Position numbers and translations under genes: made by a program | In this document: positions 31,105 to 39,246 of the stretch, in pieces | How positions within the stretch are numbered: the first letter of the stretch is position 1 | Layout of the letters: each line of letters opens with the position of its first letter | Origin: Duganella sp. CF517 | GTDB taxonomy: Bacteria > Pseudomonadota > Gammaproteobacteria > Burkholderiales > Burkholderiaceae_D | NCBI RefSeq assembly: GCF_900110275.1 | Contig: NZ_FODC01000003.1 | Coordinates: forward strand, 186,001-250,000 | Reading direction: 5' to 3' | DNA: 64,000 nt | Notes under the pieces: model-generated | What the model was told of the DNA's origin: nothing | Database searches by the model: none | What the model saw: the letters and a program-made list of their open reading frames with translations, nothing else

Positions 31105-31454
31105 TTGTTGATATTGCCAGAGAGTCAGGATGACCTGATTCAGCATTACAGCTTCACCGACGCGGACCTGGCGCTGATCCGGCAACGCCGTGGCGCCGCC
31201 AACCGCTTGGGTTTTGCCGTGCAGCTATGACGTTTGAGCAGCAGCGGTACCGCGCCAGCGGTCTGAACCTGGTGACGGCCGCCATCAAGCTGTGGAACAC
31301 CGTGTATCTGGAGCGCTCAACGCAGGCCCTGCGCGAGGCCGGCAAGCCGGCCGACGACGACATGCTGCAATTCCTGCCGCGCTTGGGCTGGAAGCACATC
31401 AACCTGAGGGGTTACGTCTGGCGCCAGAGCAGGAAGGTCGATGAGGGCAAATAG
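31105..31454 (+). pseudogene. tnpA: Tn3-family transposase tnpA, internally deleted
   Basis: The first part (31105-31230) encodes [17 protein letters not shown] followed by [24 protein letters not shown], the N-terminus of Tn3-type transposases (DUF4158 region), then meets a TGA. The second part (31227-31454, another frame) encodes [34 protein letters not shown] and [14 protein letters not shown], the extreme C-terminus. Intact TnpA has nearly 1000 residues; about 860 are missing, including the whole DDE catalytic core, and the junction is out of frame. The C-terminal end lies 36 bases from the right repeat as in intact elements. Confidence 0.88.
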
Positions 31455-31489
31455 CGGCCGCTGCGCGGCCTCAAAGACCGGTCATAGGG

Positions 31490-31527
31490 CTTAGCGCCCG
31501 ATTTTTTCCGTTTTCCCTATTTGCCCC
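31490..31527 (-). repeat. Right terminal inverted repeat (IRR, 38 bp)
   Basis: On the minus strand it begins GGGGCAAATAGGGAAAACGG and ends AATCGGGCGCTAAG, matching the left repeat at 36 of 38 positions. Confidence 0.93.
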
Positions 31528-31532
31528 TGTAA
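31528..31532. repeat. Right 5-bp target site duplication (TGTAA)
   Basis: TGTAA immediately outside the right inverted repeat, identical to 28961-28965. Confidence 0.9.
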
Positions 31533-31536
31533 GGCC

Positions 31537-33900
31537 TCAGTCGGCGATCGCGTAGCCGTCGCGGCCGCCGTGCTTGGCCGCGTACAGCGCGCTGTCGGCG
31601 CGCGCCACCAGCGCGGCGGCCGATTCCCCCTCGCCGTTGTGCAGCGCCAGGCCGATGCTGGTGGTGACCGCGATGTCGGTGCCCGCCACGGCGAACGGCC
31701 GCCGCACCGCCTCGACGATCTTGAGCGCCATCCGCGCCGCCTCCTCGACGTGCGCCACCTGTTCGAAAATGATGATGAACTCGTCGCCGGCGACGCGGGC
31801 GACGGTGTCGGAGGCGCGCACGTTGGCCGTCAGGCGGGCCGCGAATTCCTTGAGCACGGCGTCGCCGGCGCCGTGGCCGCGGCTGTCGTTGATGGCCTTG
31901 AAATGGTCGATGTCCAGGTAGGCCAGGGCCAGCGGCTTGCGGTTGCGCTTGGCGCGCACGATCGCCAGCTGCAGGATTTCCTCGAACATGCGGCGGTTGG
32001 CGATGCCGGTCAGCGTGTCGATGCGCGCCAGCTGCGTCAGGCGCTGCTCGATGTCCTTCATGCGCGTGGTGTCGTGGGTCAGCGAGTAGATGCCGATGAC
32101 GGCGCCGTCGGCGCCCAGCTCCGGCACGAAGGTGGTTTCCAGCGCGTGGACGCCGCCGTCGATCCGGGCCGTGTGTTCGTAGGTGGCGTTGTGGCCCTGG
32201 TAGGCACGGTCCAGGTGCGGCTGCGCCAGCGCGTACTGGGTGTTGCCGATGCCTTCGACCAGGTGGCGCCCGATCATCTTCACCGGGTCCATGCCGAACC
32301 AGTGCAGGAAGGTGGCGTTGAGGAACTGGAAGGTGCGCGCGTGGTCCAGGTAGGAGATCAGCACCGGCAGGTTGTCGGCCAGGGTGCGCAGGCGTTTTTC
32401 GCTGGCGGCGATCTGGCGCTCGTAGGCGACGCGCTCGGTGACGTCGTGCAGGAAGGCGGTGGCGTAGTAGGCCCCTTCGTGGCGCAGCGCGCCGAGCGAC
32501 AGTTCGACCGGCACCTCGCCGCCGTCCTTGTGCAGCGCCGCCACCCGCACCCGCGAGTTGATCAGGCGCCCGGCGTGGCCGTCGGCGAAGGCGCGCATGC
32601 CGGCGCCGTGCTGGCCGCGCAGCGCCGGCGGGACGATCAGCTCGGCGATGTCGCGGCCGATCGCCTCTTCGCGGGTCCAGCCGAAACTGCGTTCGGCGGC
32701 GGCGTTCCACTTGGTGATGATGCCGGTGGCCTCGCAACTGACGAAGGCGTCCGGGGCGCGCTCGAGGATGCTGCTGATGAGCGCCTCGCTGTCGCGGATC
32801 GCCGTCTGCGCGGCCTCGCGTTCGGCCATCAGCTCGTGGAAGGCGATGCTCAAGGCGCCGATCTCGTCGGCGCGCCCGCGCTGCAGCACGCCGATGTCGG
32901 CGCGGCCGCCGCGGATGTCGTCGATGTGCCCGCGCAGGCGCCACAGCGGGCGCAGCATCCATTGCACCGCGACCCACGCCATCAGCCCGGCCAGCGCGGC
33001 GAACGCGGCCGCGCCCAGCATCGCCTTGTGGCGCATGGCGATCATCGGCGCGAACGCTTCCTCGACCGGGAAGCGGGCGCCGATGATCCAGTCGGTGGCC
33101 CGCAGCCGCTTGAACGAGTAGATGGCCTGCACGCCGTCGCGGCCGGTCGTCTCGGTCCAGCCCTCGAAGCCGGTCAGCGCCAGCGCGGTGGCCTTGCTGT
33201 GGCCCGGACGCTCGTCGACGCGCTTGAGCAGCAGCGTGGTGTTGGGGTGGTGCAGCACCACGCCTTTGGCCGTCATCATGTAGGTGTAGCCGGTCTTGCC
33301 CGGCTTTTGCGCGGCCACCTGTTCGGTGAACGATGGGCTGCTCAGGTCGATGCTGCCGCACAGCAGCATGAGCGCGCGGCCGCCGTCGAGCACCGGATGG
33401 ACGATCATGATGGCCGGCCGGCCCGTCAGGATGCTCTTGAACGGCGGCGACACGGCCGGCTTGCCGGCCGCCAGCGCGCGCTCGAACCAGGTCCGCGCGG
33501 ACTGGCCGGGGTCCAGCACGGTCACGCCGCCGCCGGCGCCGTCGGTGTTGAGCAGCGCGCCCTGGCGGTTGTAGATGTGCAGGTTGAGGAAGCGCCCGCG
33601 CGCCACCGGATGGCGGGCGACGAAGGCCTGCATGGCCGCAGGGCTGGCGCCGTCGCCCTCGCTCACGGTGTCGGCCAGGCTGGCAAGCAGCACCCGCCGG
33701 GCGGTGAACTGGGCGTCGACCTGGGCGGCGGCCGACGACAGCAGCGCGTATTGCTGGTCGCCGATCACGCTTTTCATGTCGCGCTCGGCGAGCACCAGCG
33801 CGACCCAGGCCACGGTCATCGTGGCGGCCAGCACCAGCATCACGACGACCGCGGTCATGCGGCATTTGAGGCTGCGCGGAAGTCGTGCAAAAACGGCCAT
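31537..33900 (-). CDS. Cache-HAMP-PAS-PAS-GGDEF diguanylate cyclase
   Basis: 787 residues. Membrane segment (about 15-37), periplasmic double-Cache sensor (about 40-290), second membrane segment (about 292-313), HAMP (about 315-370), two PAS domains (about 385-500 and 510-630) and GGDEF (about 640-785). The active-site motif is AGDEF (VARVAGDEFIIIF) rather than GGDEF; this variant still occurs in active cyclases, so activity is likely but not certain. TAGGAGCG precedes the ATG at 33900. The transposon's right target duplication ends only four bases after its stop. Confidence 0.88.
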   Translation of the reverse strand: MAVFARLPRSLKCRMTAVVVMLVLAATMTVAWVALVLAERDMKSVIGDQQYALLSSAAAQVDAQFTARRVLLASLADTVSEGDGASPAAMQAFVARHPVARGRFLNLHIYNRQGALLNTDGAGGGVTVLDPGQSARTWFERALAAGKPAVSPPFKSILTGRPAIMIVHPVLDGGRALMLLCGSIDLSSPSFTEQVAAQKPGKTGYTYMMTAKGVVLHHPNTTLLLKRVDERPGHSKATALALTGFEGWTETTGRDGVQAIYSFKRLRATDWIIGARFPVEEAFAPMIAMRHKAMLGAAAFAALAGLMAWVAVQWMLRPLWRLRGHIDDIRGGRADIGVLQRGRADEIGALSIAFHELMAEREAAQTAIRDSEALISSILERAPDAFVSCEATGIITKWNAAAERSFGWTREEAIGRDIAELIVPPALRGQHGAGMRAFADGHAGRLINSRVRVAALHKDGGEVPVELSLGALRHEGAYYATAFLHDVTERVAYERQIAASEKRLRTLADNLPVLISYLDHARTFQFLNATFLHWFGMDPVKMIGRHLVEGIGNTQYALAQPHLDRAYQGHNATYEHTARIDGGVHALETTFVPELGADGAVIGIYSLTHDTTRMKDIEQRLTQLARIDTLTGIANRRMFEEILQLAIVRAKRNRKPLALAYLDIDHFKAINDSRGHGAGDAVLKEFAARLTANVRASDTVARVAGDEFIIIFEQVAHVEEAARMALKIVEAVRRPFAVAGTDIAVTTSIGLALHNGEGESAAALVARADSALYAAKHGGRDGYAIAD

Positions 33901-34044
33901 GTCGCTCCTATATGCGTTGGAGCAAGTATTGCATACCCCGACGGGCAAGGCCAGCGGGTACAATCGCCGCTGCCGCGGGCGCGCAGGGGCGCCGGTGGCG
34001 ACCATCTGGCGGCCGCTCGCCGGCCTTTACAAGGAATGCGGAGT

Positions 34045-34701
34045 ATGCTGCAAGCAATTTTGTGGGACAACGACGGCGTGCTGGTCGACACCGAACGGCT
34101 GTTTTATGAAGCCAACCGCGAGCTGTTCAGGCCGCTTGGGCTGGAGCTCAGCGAGCAGCACTTCTTCGACTGGTACCTGGCCGACAACTGCGGCGCCTGG
34201 CACTTGCTGGAGCCGGCCATGAGCGAGGCGAGCAAGCAGCAGTGGCGCGCGCACCGCAACCGGCGTTACGCGCTGCGGCTGGCGTCCGAGCACATCCCGG
34301 CCATCGACGGCGTGGCCGAGGTGCTGGCCCGCCTGGCGCCGCGCGTGCGCATGGGCGTCGTCACCAGTTCCATCGGCGCGCACTTCGACATCATCCACGC
34401 GCGCTTGCCGCTGCGGCGGCACTTCGAATTCGTGCTCACGCACGAATCGTACGCCAACAGCAAACCGGCGCCGGACCCGTATCTGCTCGGACTGGAGCGG
34501 CTGGGCGTGGCAGCGGCCGACGCGCTGGTGGTCGAGGATTCGCCGCGCGGCTTGCGGGCGGCGATGGCGGCCGGCATCCGCTGCGTGGTGCTGCGCAACG
34601 CGCTCACGCGCGGCTACGCTTTCCCCGGCGCGTACCGGGTGGTCGACACGATGGCGGAGTTGCTCGCGGAAATCGAATTGCTGTTGTCGGCGGAAAGCTG
34701 A
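34045..34701 (+). CDS. HAD-superfamily hydrolase (beta-phosphoglucomutase-like)
   Basis: 218 residues. Motif I is AILWDNDGVLVDTE with the nucleophile Asp8 and acid/base Asp10; motif II is VVTSSIG; motif III contains Lys in ANSKPAPDPYLLGLERLG; motif IV is VVEDSPRGLRAA. A helical cap lies between motifs I and II. The subfamily contains sugar-phosphate phosphatases and mutases; the substrate is unknown. GGAG lies just before the ATG, and the open frame extending far upstream is antisense to the GGDEF gene. Confidence 0.88.
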   Translation: MLQAILWDNDGVLVDTERLFYEANRELFRPLGLELSEQHFFDWYLADNCGAWHLLEPAMSEASKQQWRAHRNRRYALRLASEHIPAIDGVAEVLARLAPRVRMGVVTSSIGAHFDIIHARLPLRRHFEFVLTHESYANSKPAPDPYLLGLERLGVAAADALVVEDSPRGLRAAMAAGIRCVVLRNALTRGYAFPGAYRVVDTMAELLAEIELLLSAES

Positions 34702-34808
34702 CAAGCGAAACAGCGATTGCGGCGTAGCAGCCGTGCGACATCCTCGCCCCGCTTTCAGTAGCATGGTTCGGGTAGACACTGAACATGTTCTGACGAAAGG
34801 AGTCCATC

Positions 34809-35021
34809 ATGCCCCGAGGAGCAAGCCCCAAGCGCGAGCACGAATACAAGGAGCTGGAACGTACATTCGAACAGGAAGGACGCTATCCCGGCCGCGAGGA
34901 GGAGGTGGCGGCCAGGATCGTCAACAAGCAGCGCGCCGACGCCGGCGAGGCCGGGCAGCCGGGGCGCACCGGCACCGGCCATCGCCGCCGCAACACCACG
35001 CGCCGCAACAAGCCGTCGTGA
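34809..35021 (+). CDS. Small basic conserved protein
   Basis: 70 residues, highly charged: SPKREHEYKELERTFEQEGR, then YPGREEEVAARIVNKQRADAGE and an Arg-rich tail ending RRNTTRRNKPS. Similar short proteins occur in many proteobacteria, and are sometimes labelled plasmid-stabilisation proteins without evidence. AAAGGAGTCC gives a strong ribosome-binding site. A role with nucleic acid is possible from the charge only. Confidence 0.65.
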   Translation: MPRGASPKREHEYKELERTFEQEGRYPGREEEVAARIVNKQRADAGEAGQPGRTGTGHRRRNTTRRNKPS

Positions 35022-35138
35022 CTTTTGGTTTTCGTTGTCATTATTTTACCCAAGCGGCGAAAAACAATGTAAAATAACAAGCAGTGTTATAGCAATTGAA
35101 ATATAAAACAAGGCCTCTGGTAGGGCGGATGTTTTTCG

Positions 35139-35172
35139 AAAGGGTCGAATCCTGATGGGTTCGGCCCTTTTT
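35139..35172 (+). terminator. Intrinsic terminator
   Basis: AAAGGGTCGAA and TTCGGCCCTTT form an 11-bp stem with one mismatch and a 10-base loop, followed by TT. It sits in the 218-base gap after the small basic protein and before the nuclease gene. The rest of that gap is AT-rich (35040-35110) with no recognised gene. Confidence 0.65.
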
Positions 35173-35239
35173 GTTTGGTCCTTTCGGTTTGGCGAGCGCT
35201 CCGCTAGAATGCCGCCTCCAAAATCCGCCCTAGGGAAAT

Positions 35240-36076
35240 ATGAATTTGTTTCAACGAAGCGTGGCCGCGACGGCCATCGCTTGCGGCCTGATCGCCACGT
35301 CGGGCCTGTCGTCCGTCGCGCTGGCGATCGAGGCCCGCGCCGCGAACAGCCGCTGTTCCACCCACTATGTCGACGGCCGCCTGCCGCGGATCGCCAACCA
35401 CAAGCTGGCGGCCGCCACCACCGAGTTGTGTTATGGCGTATTTGGCGTCATGCATTCCGGAATCACGCGCACGCCGTTGTGGTCGGCCGAGCACCTGACC
35501 GCCGACAACATCGCTGCCGCCAAGGCGCTATCGCGCGAGGACAGCTTCCACCCCGAGCAGCGCTTGCCGCCCGGCGTCCGCGCCGAACTGGACGACTACG
35601 CCCGCAGCGGCTACGACCGCGGCCACATGGCGCCCAACGGCGACATGCCGGACCGGCGCACGCAGCACGAAAGTTTCACCCTGGCCAACATGGTGCCGCA
35701 GGACGCCGACAACAACCGCCACCTGTGGGCCGGCATCGAGGCCGTGGTGCGCAAGCTGGCGCAGAGGGAGGGCGAGCTGTATGTCGTCACCGGCCCGGCC
35801 TTCCTCGGCCGCGACCTGCAAAAAGTCGGCAACGTGCTGGTGCCGACGCATTTATATAAACTGGTCTACAGCCCGCGCCAGCGCGCCGGCGCCGCCTACT
35901 TCGTCGAAAACCGCGCCGAGGCGGAATACGAGACGCTCAGCGTGGCCGAACTGGAAAGCAGGATCGGCATCGATCTGTTACCGTCGTTGCCGGCGGCGCG
36001 CAAGCAGGAGCTGCTGCGTCTGCCCAATGTGCGGCAGCGCAAGGGCAAGGAGAGGAGCAGGCAATGGGCCAATTAA
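35240..36076 (+). CDS. DNA/RNA non-specific endonuclease (NUC1 family), secreted
   Basis: 278 residues with a signal peptide ending near VALA. The catalytic motif DRGHMAPNGDM places the general base at His129; the metal-binding Asn follows in NMVPQDADNNRHLW. These beta-beta-alpha-Me nucleases degrade DNA and RNA outside the cell or in the periplasm. Two Cys (CSTHY and LCYG) could form a disulfide. The last 13 bases overlap the start of a small unknown gene. Confidence 0.9.
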   Translation: MNLFQRSVAATAIACGLIATSGLSSVALAIEARAANSRCSTHYVDGRLPRIANHKLAAATTELCYGVFGVMHSGITRTPLWSAEHLTADNIAAAKALSREDSFHPEQRLPPGVRAELDDYARSGYDRGHMAPNGDMPDRRTQHESFTLANMVPQDADNNRHLWAGIEAVVRKLAQREGELYVVTGPAFLGRDLQKVGNVLVPTHLYKLVYSPRQRAGAAYFVENRAEAEYETLSVAELESRIGIDLLPSLPAARKQELLRLPNVRQRKGKERSRQWAN

Positions 36077-36324
36077 GCCAGACATTCGTTCCCTACGCGA
36101 ATGAGTCGGACGTGCTGAACATCGGGCATCTGACGATCGAGAACCGGGTCGACCGCGTCACCCTGTGCGGCGACGTCGACCTGACGGCCGACCAGGCCGG
36201 CCTGGCCGACGCGCGCGTGCTGCACCGGCTGCTGGGCGATATCGTCGCGCGGCTGGAGGCGATGGCGTTGCCGGCGACGTTGCCGGCGCCGGCAACGCGG
36301 ACCGTGGACAATCCGTTCGAATAA
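36064..36324 (+). CDS. Hypothetical protein overlapping the nuclease gene
   Basis: 86 residues, unrecognised. It contains LNIGHLTIENRVDRVTLCGD, then LTADQAGLADARVLHRLLGD, a strand-strand-helix pattern. It begins 13 bases inside the nuclease gene, with GGAGAGG upstream, so it may be translated with it. A nuclease-inhibitor role is conceivable from position, but nothing in the sequence shows it. Confidence 0.5.
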   Translation: MGQLSQTFVPYANESDVLNIGHLTIENRVDRVTLCGDVDLTADQAGLADARVLHRLLGDIVARLEAMALPATLPAPATRTVDNPFE

Positions 36325-36451
36325 CGCGCCGGCGCCGTGACGGCTAATTTGCAACATCCGGGTGTCCGCGGCGTTAAATCCAGGGGTAAATCCAGCAAAC
36401 CCGGCGAGATGATGTTACCATGGGGCAATTATAATCTATGCCCGCACAATC

Positions 36452-38167
36452 ATGGTCACCCCCACCGGAATCAACGCCATCGACGCGCTGCTGCACAGCA
36501 GCTGGACAACCACACCGGGCGCCGGCGCCGCGCTGACCTATAGTTTCCTGAGTGCCGCGCCGAGCGGCGCCAGCGCCGACGACGCCAACGGTTTCAAGCC
36601 GATGACGGCGGCCCAGCAGGCCGCCGTCAAGGTGGCGCTGGATACCTGGGCGGCCGTGGCGAACGTCACGTTCACGCAAGTGGCGTCGGGCGGCGACATC
36701 CAGGTCGGCACCAACAACCAGGGCAACGACAGCGGCGCCTACGCCTATCTGCCCAGCGGCTGGGGGCCGACCTATATGTACACCAACAACCAGGCCAGCT
36801 ACAACAACAGCTTTGGCGAGGGTGATTACGGCCGCGCCGTGTTGATCCACGAATTCGGCCACACGCTTGGTTTGAAGCACCCGGGCGATTACGATTCCAG
36901 CGGCAACGACGTCGACGGTCCGTTCCTGCCGACCGCCACCGACAATCTGGACTACACGCAGATGTCGTATAACACCGGCGACGGCTTCGAACTGAACGGC
37001 AACTACGGCATTACGCCGATGATGTACGACATTCTGGCGATCCAGTATATGTACGGCGCCAACATGTCGTACCATGCCGGCGCCGACACCTACCGGTTTG
37101 GCAAGGACGCGGCGCTGCAGTGCATCTGGGATGCCGACGGCATCGATACGCTCGACTTTTCGGCCTGCACCGGCCGCACCGACATCGACTTGAACCAGAT
37201 GGGTTTCAGCTCGACCGCGCCGGGCTATTACAATATTTCCATCGCTTACGGCGTGACGATCGAACGGGCGATCGCCGGCAGCGGCGGCTCCAGCATTTTC
37301 GGCAACGACGCCGGCAATGTGATCATGGGCGGCGCCGGCGCCGACTGGATCTATCAGGGCAAGGGCAGCGATACGATCAGTGGCGGCGGCGGGTCGGATA
37401 CCGTTGTCTTCGAGATGGCATTCGGCTACTACGCGCTCTCGGGTAGCAAGACCGCGTTGACGGTGGCGGGGGAGGGCGTGGACGTGCTGACCGGCATCGG
37501 CACCCTGGATTTCACCGACCGCTACCTGGAACTGTCCAAGTTCAGCGCCTTGCACGGCGCCACCGCCGGCGCCGACGCCTTCATCGCCGGCGCCGGCAGC
37601 GAGTTGTTTTCGGGCGGCGCGGGCACCGACACCATCTCCTACAACGGCGCGCGCGCCAATTTCACCATCGCCGGCAGCCGCGGCGGCGGTTCGTTCACGG
37701 TCAGCGACAAAACCGGCGCCGGTGGCGTCGATGTGGTGGGCGGGGTCGAGCGCTTGCTGTTTTCCGACGGCAGCGGGGTGGCGCTTGATGTGAACGGCCA
37801 CGCCGGGCAGACCTATCGCCTGTACCAGGCCGCCTTCGACCGCACCCCGGATTTGCCCGGGATGGGCTTCTGGCTCAATCACCTCGATAGCGGCATGGAA
37901 CTGCTCACGATGTCGCAGAATTTCCTGCAGAGTCAAGAGGGCGTGGCCGATTACGGGACGCTGAGCGATGCCCAGTTCGTGACCACCTTATATGCCAACG
38001 TGCTGCACCGGGCGCCCGACGCGGCCGGCTACGAGTTCCATCTCGGGAACCTTACGTCCGGCATCAACACCAGAGCCGTGGTGTTGATGGGTTTTTCGGA
38101 GTCGGCCGAGAATCGCGCCGCGCTGGTCGGCGTCACCAGCAACGGCATCGACTTCACGGTCGTTTAA
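36452..38167 (+). CDS. Serralysin-like M10 metalloprotease with RTX-type repeats and DUF4214
   Basis: 571 residues without a signal peptide. The zinc site is H133-E134-F-G-H137-T-L-G-L-K-H143-P, with the Met-turn in YTQMSY, as in metzincins of the M10B type. Glycine-rich calcium repeats follow (GNDAGNVIMGGAGADWIY, GKGSDTISGGGGSDTVVF), then a DUF4214 domain at about 450-560 (YRLYQAAFDRTPDLPGMGFW). This points to type I secretion, but no transporter genes are nearby. The 3' end overlaps a convergent GGDEF gene by 14 bases. Confidence 0.9.
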   Translation: MVTPTGINAIDALLHSSWTTTPGAGAALTYSFLSAAPSGASADDANGFKPMTAAQQAAVKVALDTWAAVANVTFTQVASGGDIQVGTNNQGNDSGAYAYLPSGWGPTYMYTNNQASYNNSFGEGDYGRAVLIHEFGHTLGLKHPGDYDSSGNDVDGPFLPTATDNLDYTQMSYNTGDGFELNGNYGITPMMYDILAIQYMYGANMSYHAGADTYRFGKDAALQCIWDADGIDTLDFSACTGRTDIDLNQMGFSSTAPGYYNISIAYGVTIERAIAGSGGSSIFGNDAGNVIMGGAGADWIYQGKGSDTISGGGGSDTVVFEMAFGYYALSGSKTALTVAGEGVDVLTGIGTLDFTDRYLELSKFSALHGATAGADAFIAGAGSELFSGGAGTDTISYNGARANFTIAGSRGGGSFTVSDKTGAGGVDVVGGVERLLFSDGSGVALDVNGHAGQTYRLYQAAFDRTPDLPGMGFWLNHLDSGMELLTMSQNFLQSQEGVADYGTLSDAQFVTTLYANVLHRAPDAAGYEFHLGNLTSGINTRAVVLMGFSESAENRAALVGVTSNGIDFTVV

Positions 38168-39170
38168 GCGCTTCGGCGATGGCCGCCGCCATGTCGCTGT
38201 CCGCCGAGGGCAGGCTGATGCGGTTGCGGCCCATGTGCTTGGCGCGGTAGAGCGCCGAGTCGGCCGCCGCCACCAGCTGGCTCGAATCGTTGTCCGGCGC
38301 CGCCAGCGCGGTGGCCGCGCCGATGCTGACCGTCACCACGTGGCCTTCGCTGCCCAGGTTGGGCATGTCCAGCTGTTCGACGCGACAGCGGATGCGCTCG
38401 GCAACGATGGCCGCCCCCTTGAGCGACTGGTTGGGCAGGATCACGGCGAACTCCTCGCCGCCATAGCGCGCCACCAGGTCGTTGGTGCGCATCTCGCTGG
38501 CCACCGCCTTGGCGATGCGTTGCAGGCATTCGTCGCCGCCCAGGTGGCCGTAGGCATCATTATATTGTTTGAAATTATCGACATCGACCATCAGCAGCGA
38601 CAGCGGCTGTTGCTGGCGCAGCGCGCGCTGCCACTCGGCGTAGAGCGTGTTGTCGAAGCAGCGCCGGTTGGCCAGGCCGGTCAAGCCGTCGCGCGTGGCC
38701 AGCTGTTCCAGCGCCACTTGCGCGCATTTCTCGTCCGTCACATCGCGCAGCGTCTCGACCACGGCCAGCAGCTTGCCCTCGTTGTCGACGATGGGACTGG
38801 CGTCGGCCGCCAGGTAGCGGCGCCGGCCGATGCGCGGCATGTCGCACCAGTTCTCCGCGCGCAGGTTGCCGTCGGGCTCGGCGCGGCGCTGGCCGTGCGG
38901 GTCGGCGCCGCGCCCCTGGAGCACCAGGTCGGCCAAGGTGGTGCGCTGTTCATGGTAGAACCCGCGCCAGTGGTCGGTGGTGCCCAGCACTTCCCAGGCG
39001 TCGACCGCCGTCAGGCGTTCGCACGCGCGGTTCCAGATGATGACTTTGCCGTGGCAGTCGAGCACGAAGGTTGGAATGACCAGCAATTCCAGCATTTTGA
39101 GCGCGAAGCCGTGCGGCTGCTCCGGCTGCGGGTATTGCATCACATGTTGAATCTTGGGCTTGCGGTTCAT
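38154..39170 (-). CDS. PAS-GGDEF diguanylate cyclase, cytoplasmic
   Basis: 338 residues without membrane segments. A PAS domain (about 25-150, ending in ETLRDVTDEK, the usual PAC edge) leads into GGDEF (about 160-325) with DGLTGLANRR and an intact GGEEF near residue 236. The third GGDEF gene in this window. The PAS region would sense a small ligand or redox state. Confidence 0.88.
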   Translation of the reverse strand: MNRKPKIQHVMQYPQPEQPHGFALKMLELLVIPTFVLDCHGKVIIWNRACERLTAVDAWEVLGTTDHWRGFYHEQRTTLADLVLQGRGADPHGQRRAEPDGNLRAENWCDMPRIGRRRYLAADASPIVDNEGKLLAVVETLRDVTDEKCAQVALEQLATRDGLTGLANRRCFDNTLYAEWQRALRQQQPLSLLMVDVDNFKQYNDAYGHLGGDECLQRIAKAVASEMRTNDLVARYGGEEFAVILPNQSLKGAAIVAERIRCRVEQLDMPNLGSEGHVVTVSIGAATALAAPDNDSSQLVAAADSALYRAKHMGRNRISLPSADSDMAAAIAEALKRP

Positions 39171-39246
39171 GACGGCGGCCTTTGGGAGAAGGGTGCTGAA
39201 TCAGGGAGCTAAATAAGGGGGCTGGCAGGGGGCGGGCGGCGGGTGC

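Larger units (their letters stand above)
28966..31527 (+). mobile_element. Tn3-family non-autonomous transposon carrying toxin-antitoxin cargo
   Basis: 2562 bp bounded by 38-bp inverted repeats that start GGGG and end GCGCTAAG, agreeing at 36 of 38 positions, with a perfect 5-bp direct repeat outside. A degenerate tnpA lies beside the right repeat in the usual orientation. The rest is one minus-strand gene series: ParD-like, ParE-like, XRE regulator and an unknown 239-residue protein. No resolvase gene is present, and the transposase has lost its catalytic core, so movement would need an intact transposase from elsewhere. The intact target duplication and well-matched ends suggest a recent arrival, possibly mobilised in trans. 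Confidence 0.92.

Noticed and set aside
31227..31454. A separate 75-codon gene
   Set aside because: Its protein is the C-terminus of a Tn3-type transposase directly joined to the N-terminal remnant, so it is treated as part of one deleted pseudogene.
31570..34044. Long in-frame N-terminal extension of the HAD phosphatase
   Set aside because: The extension is antisense to the GGDEF gene; the HAD motif I begins at 34045 directly after a good ribosome-binding site.
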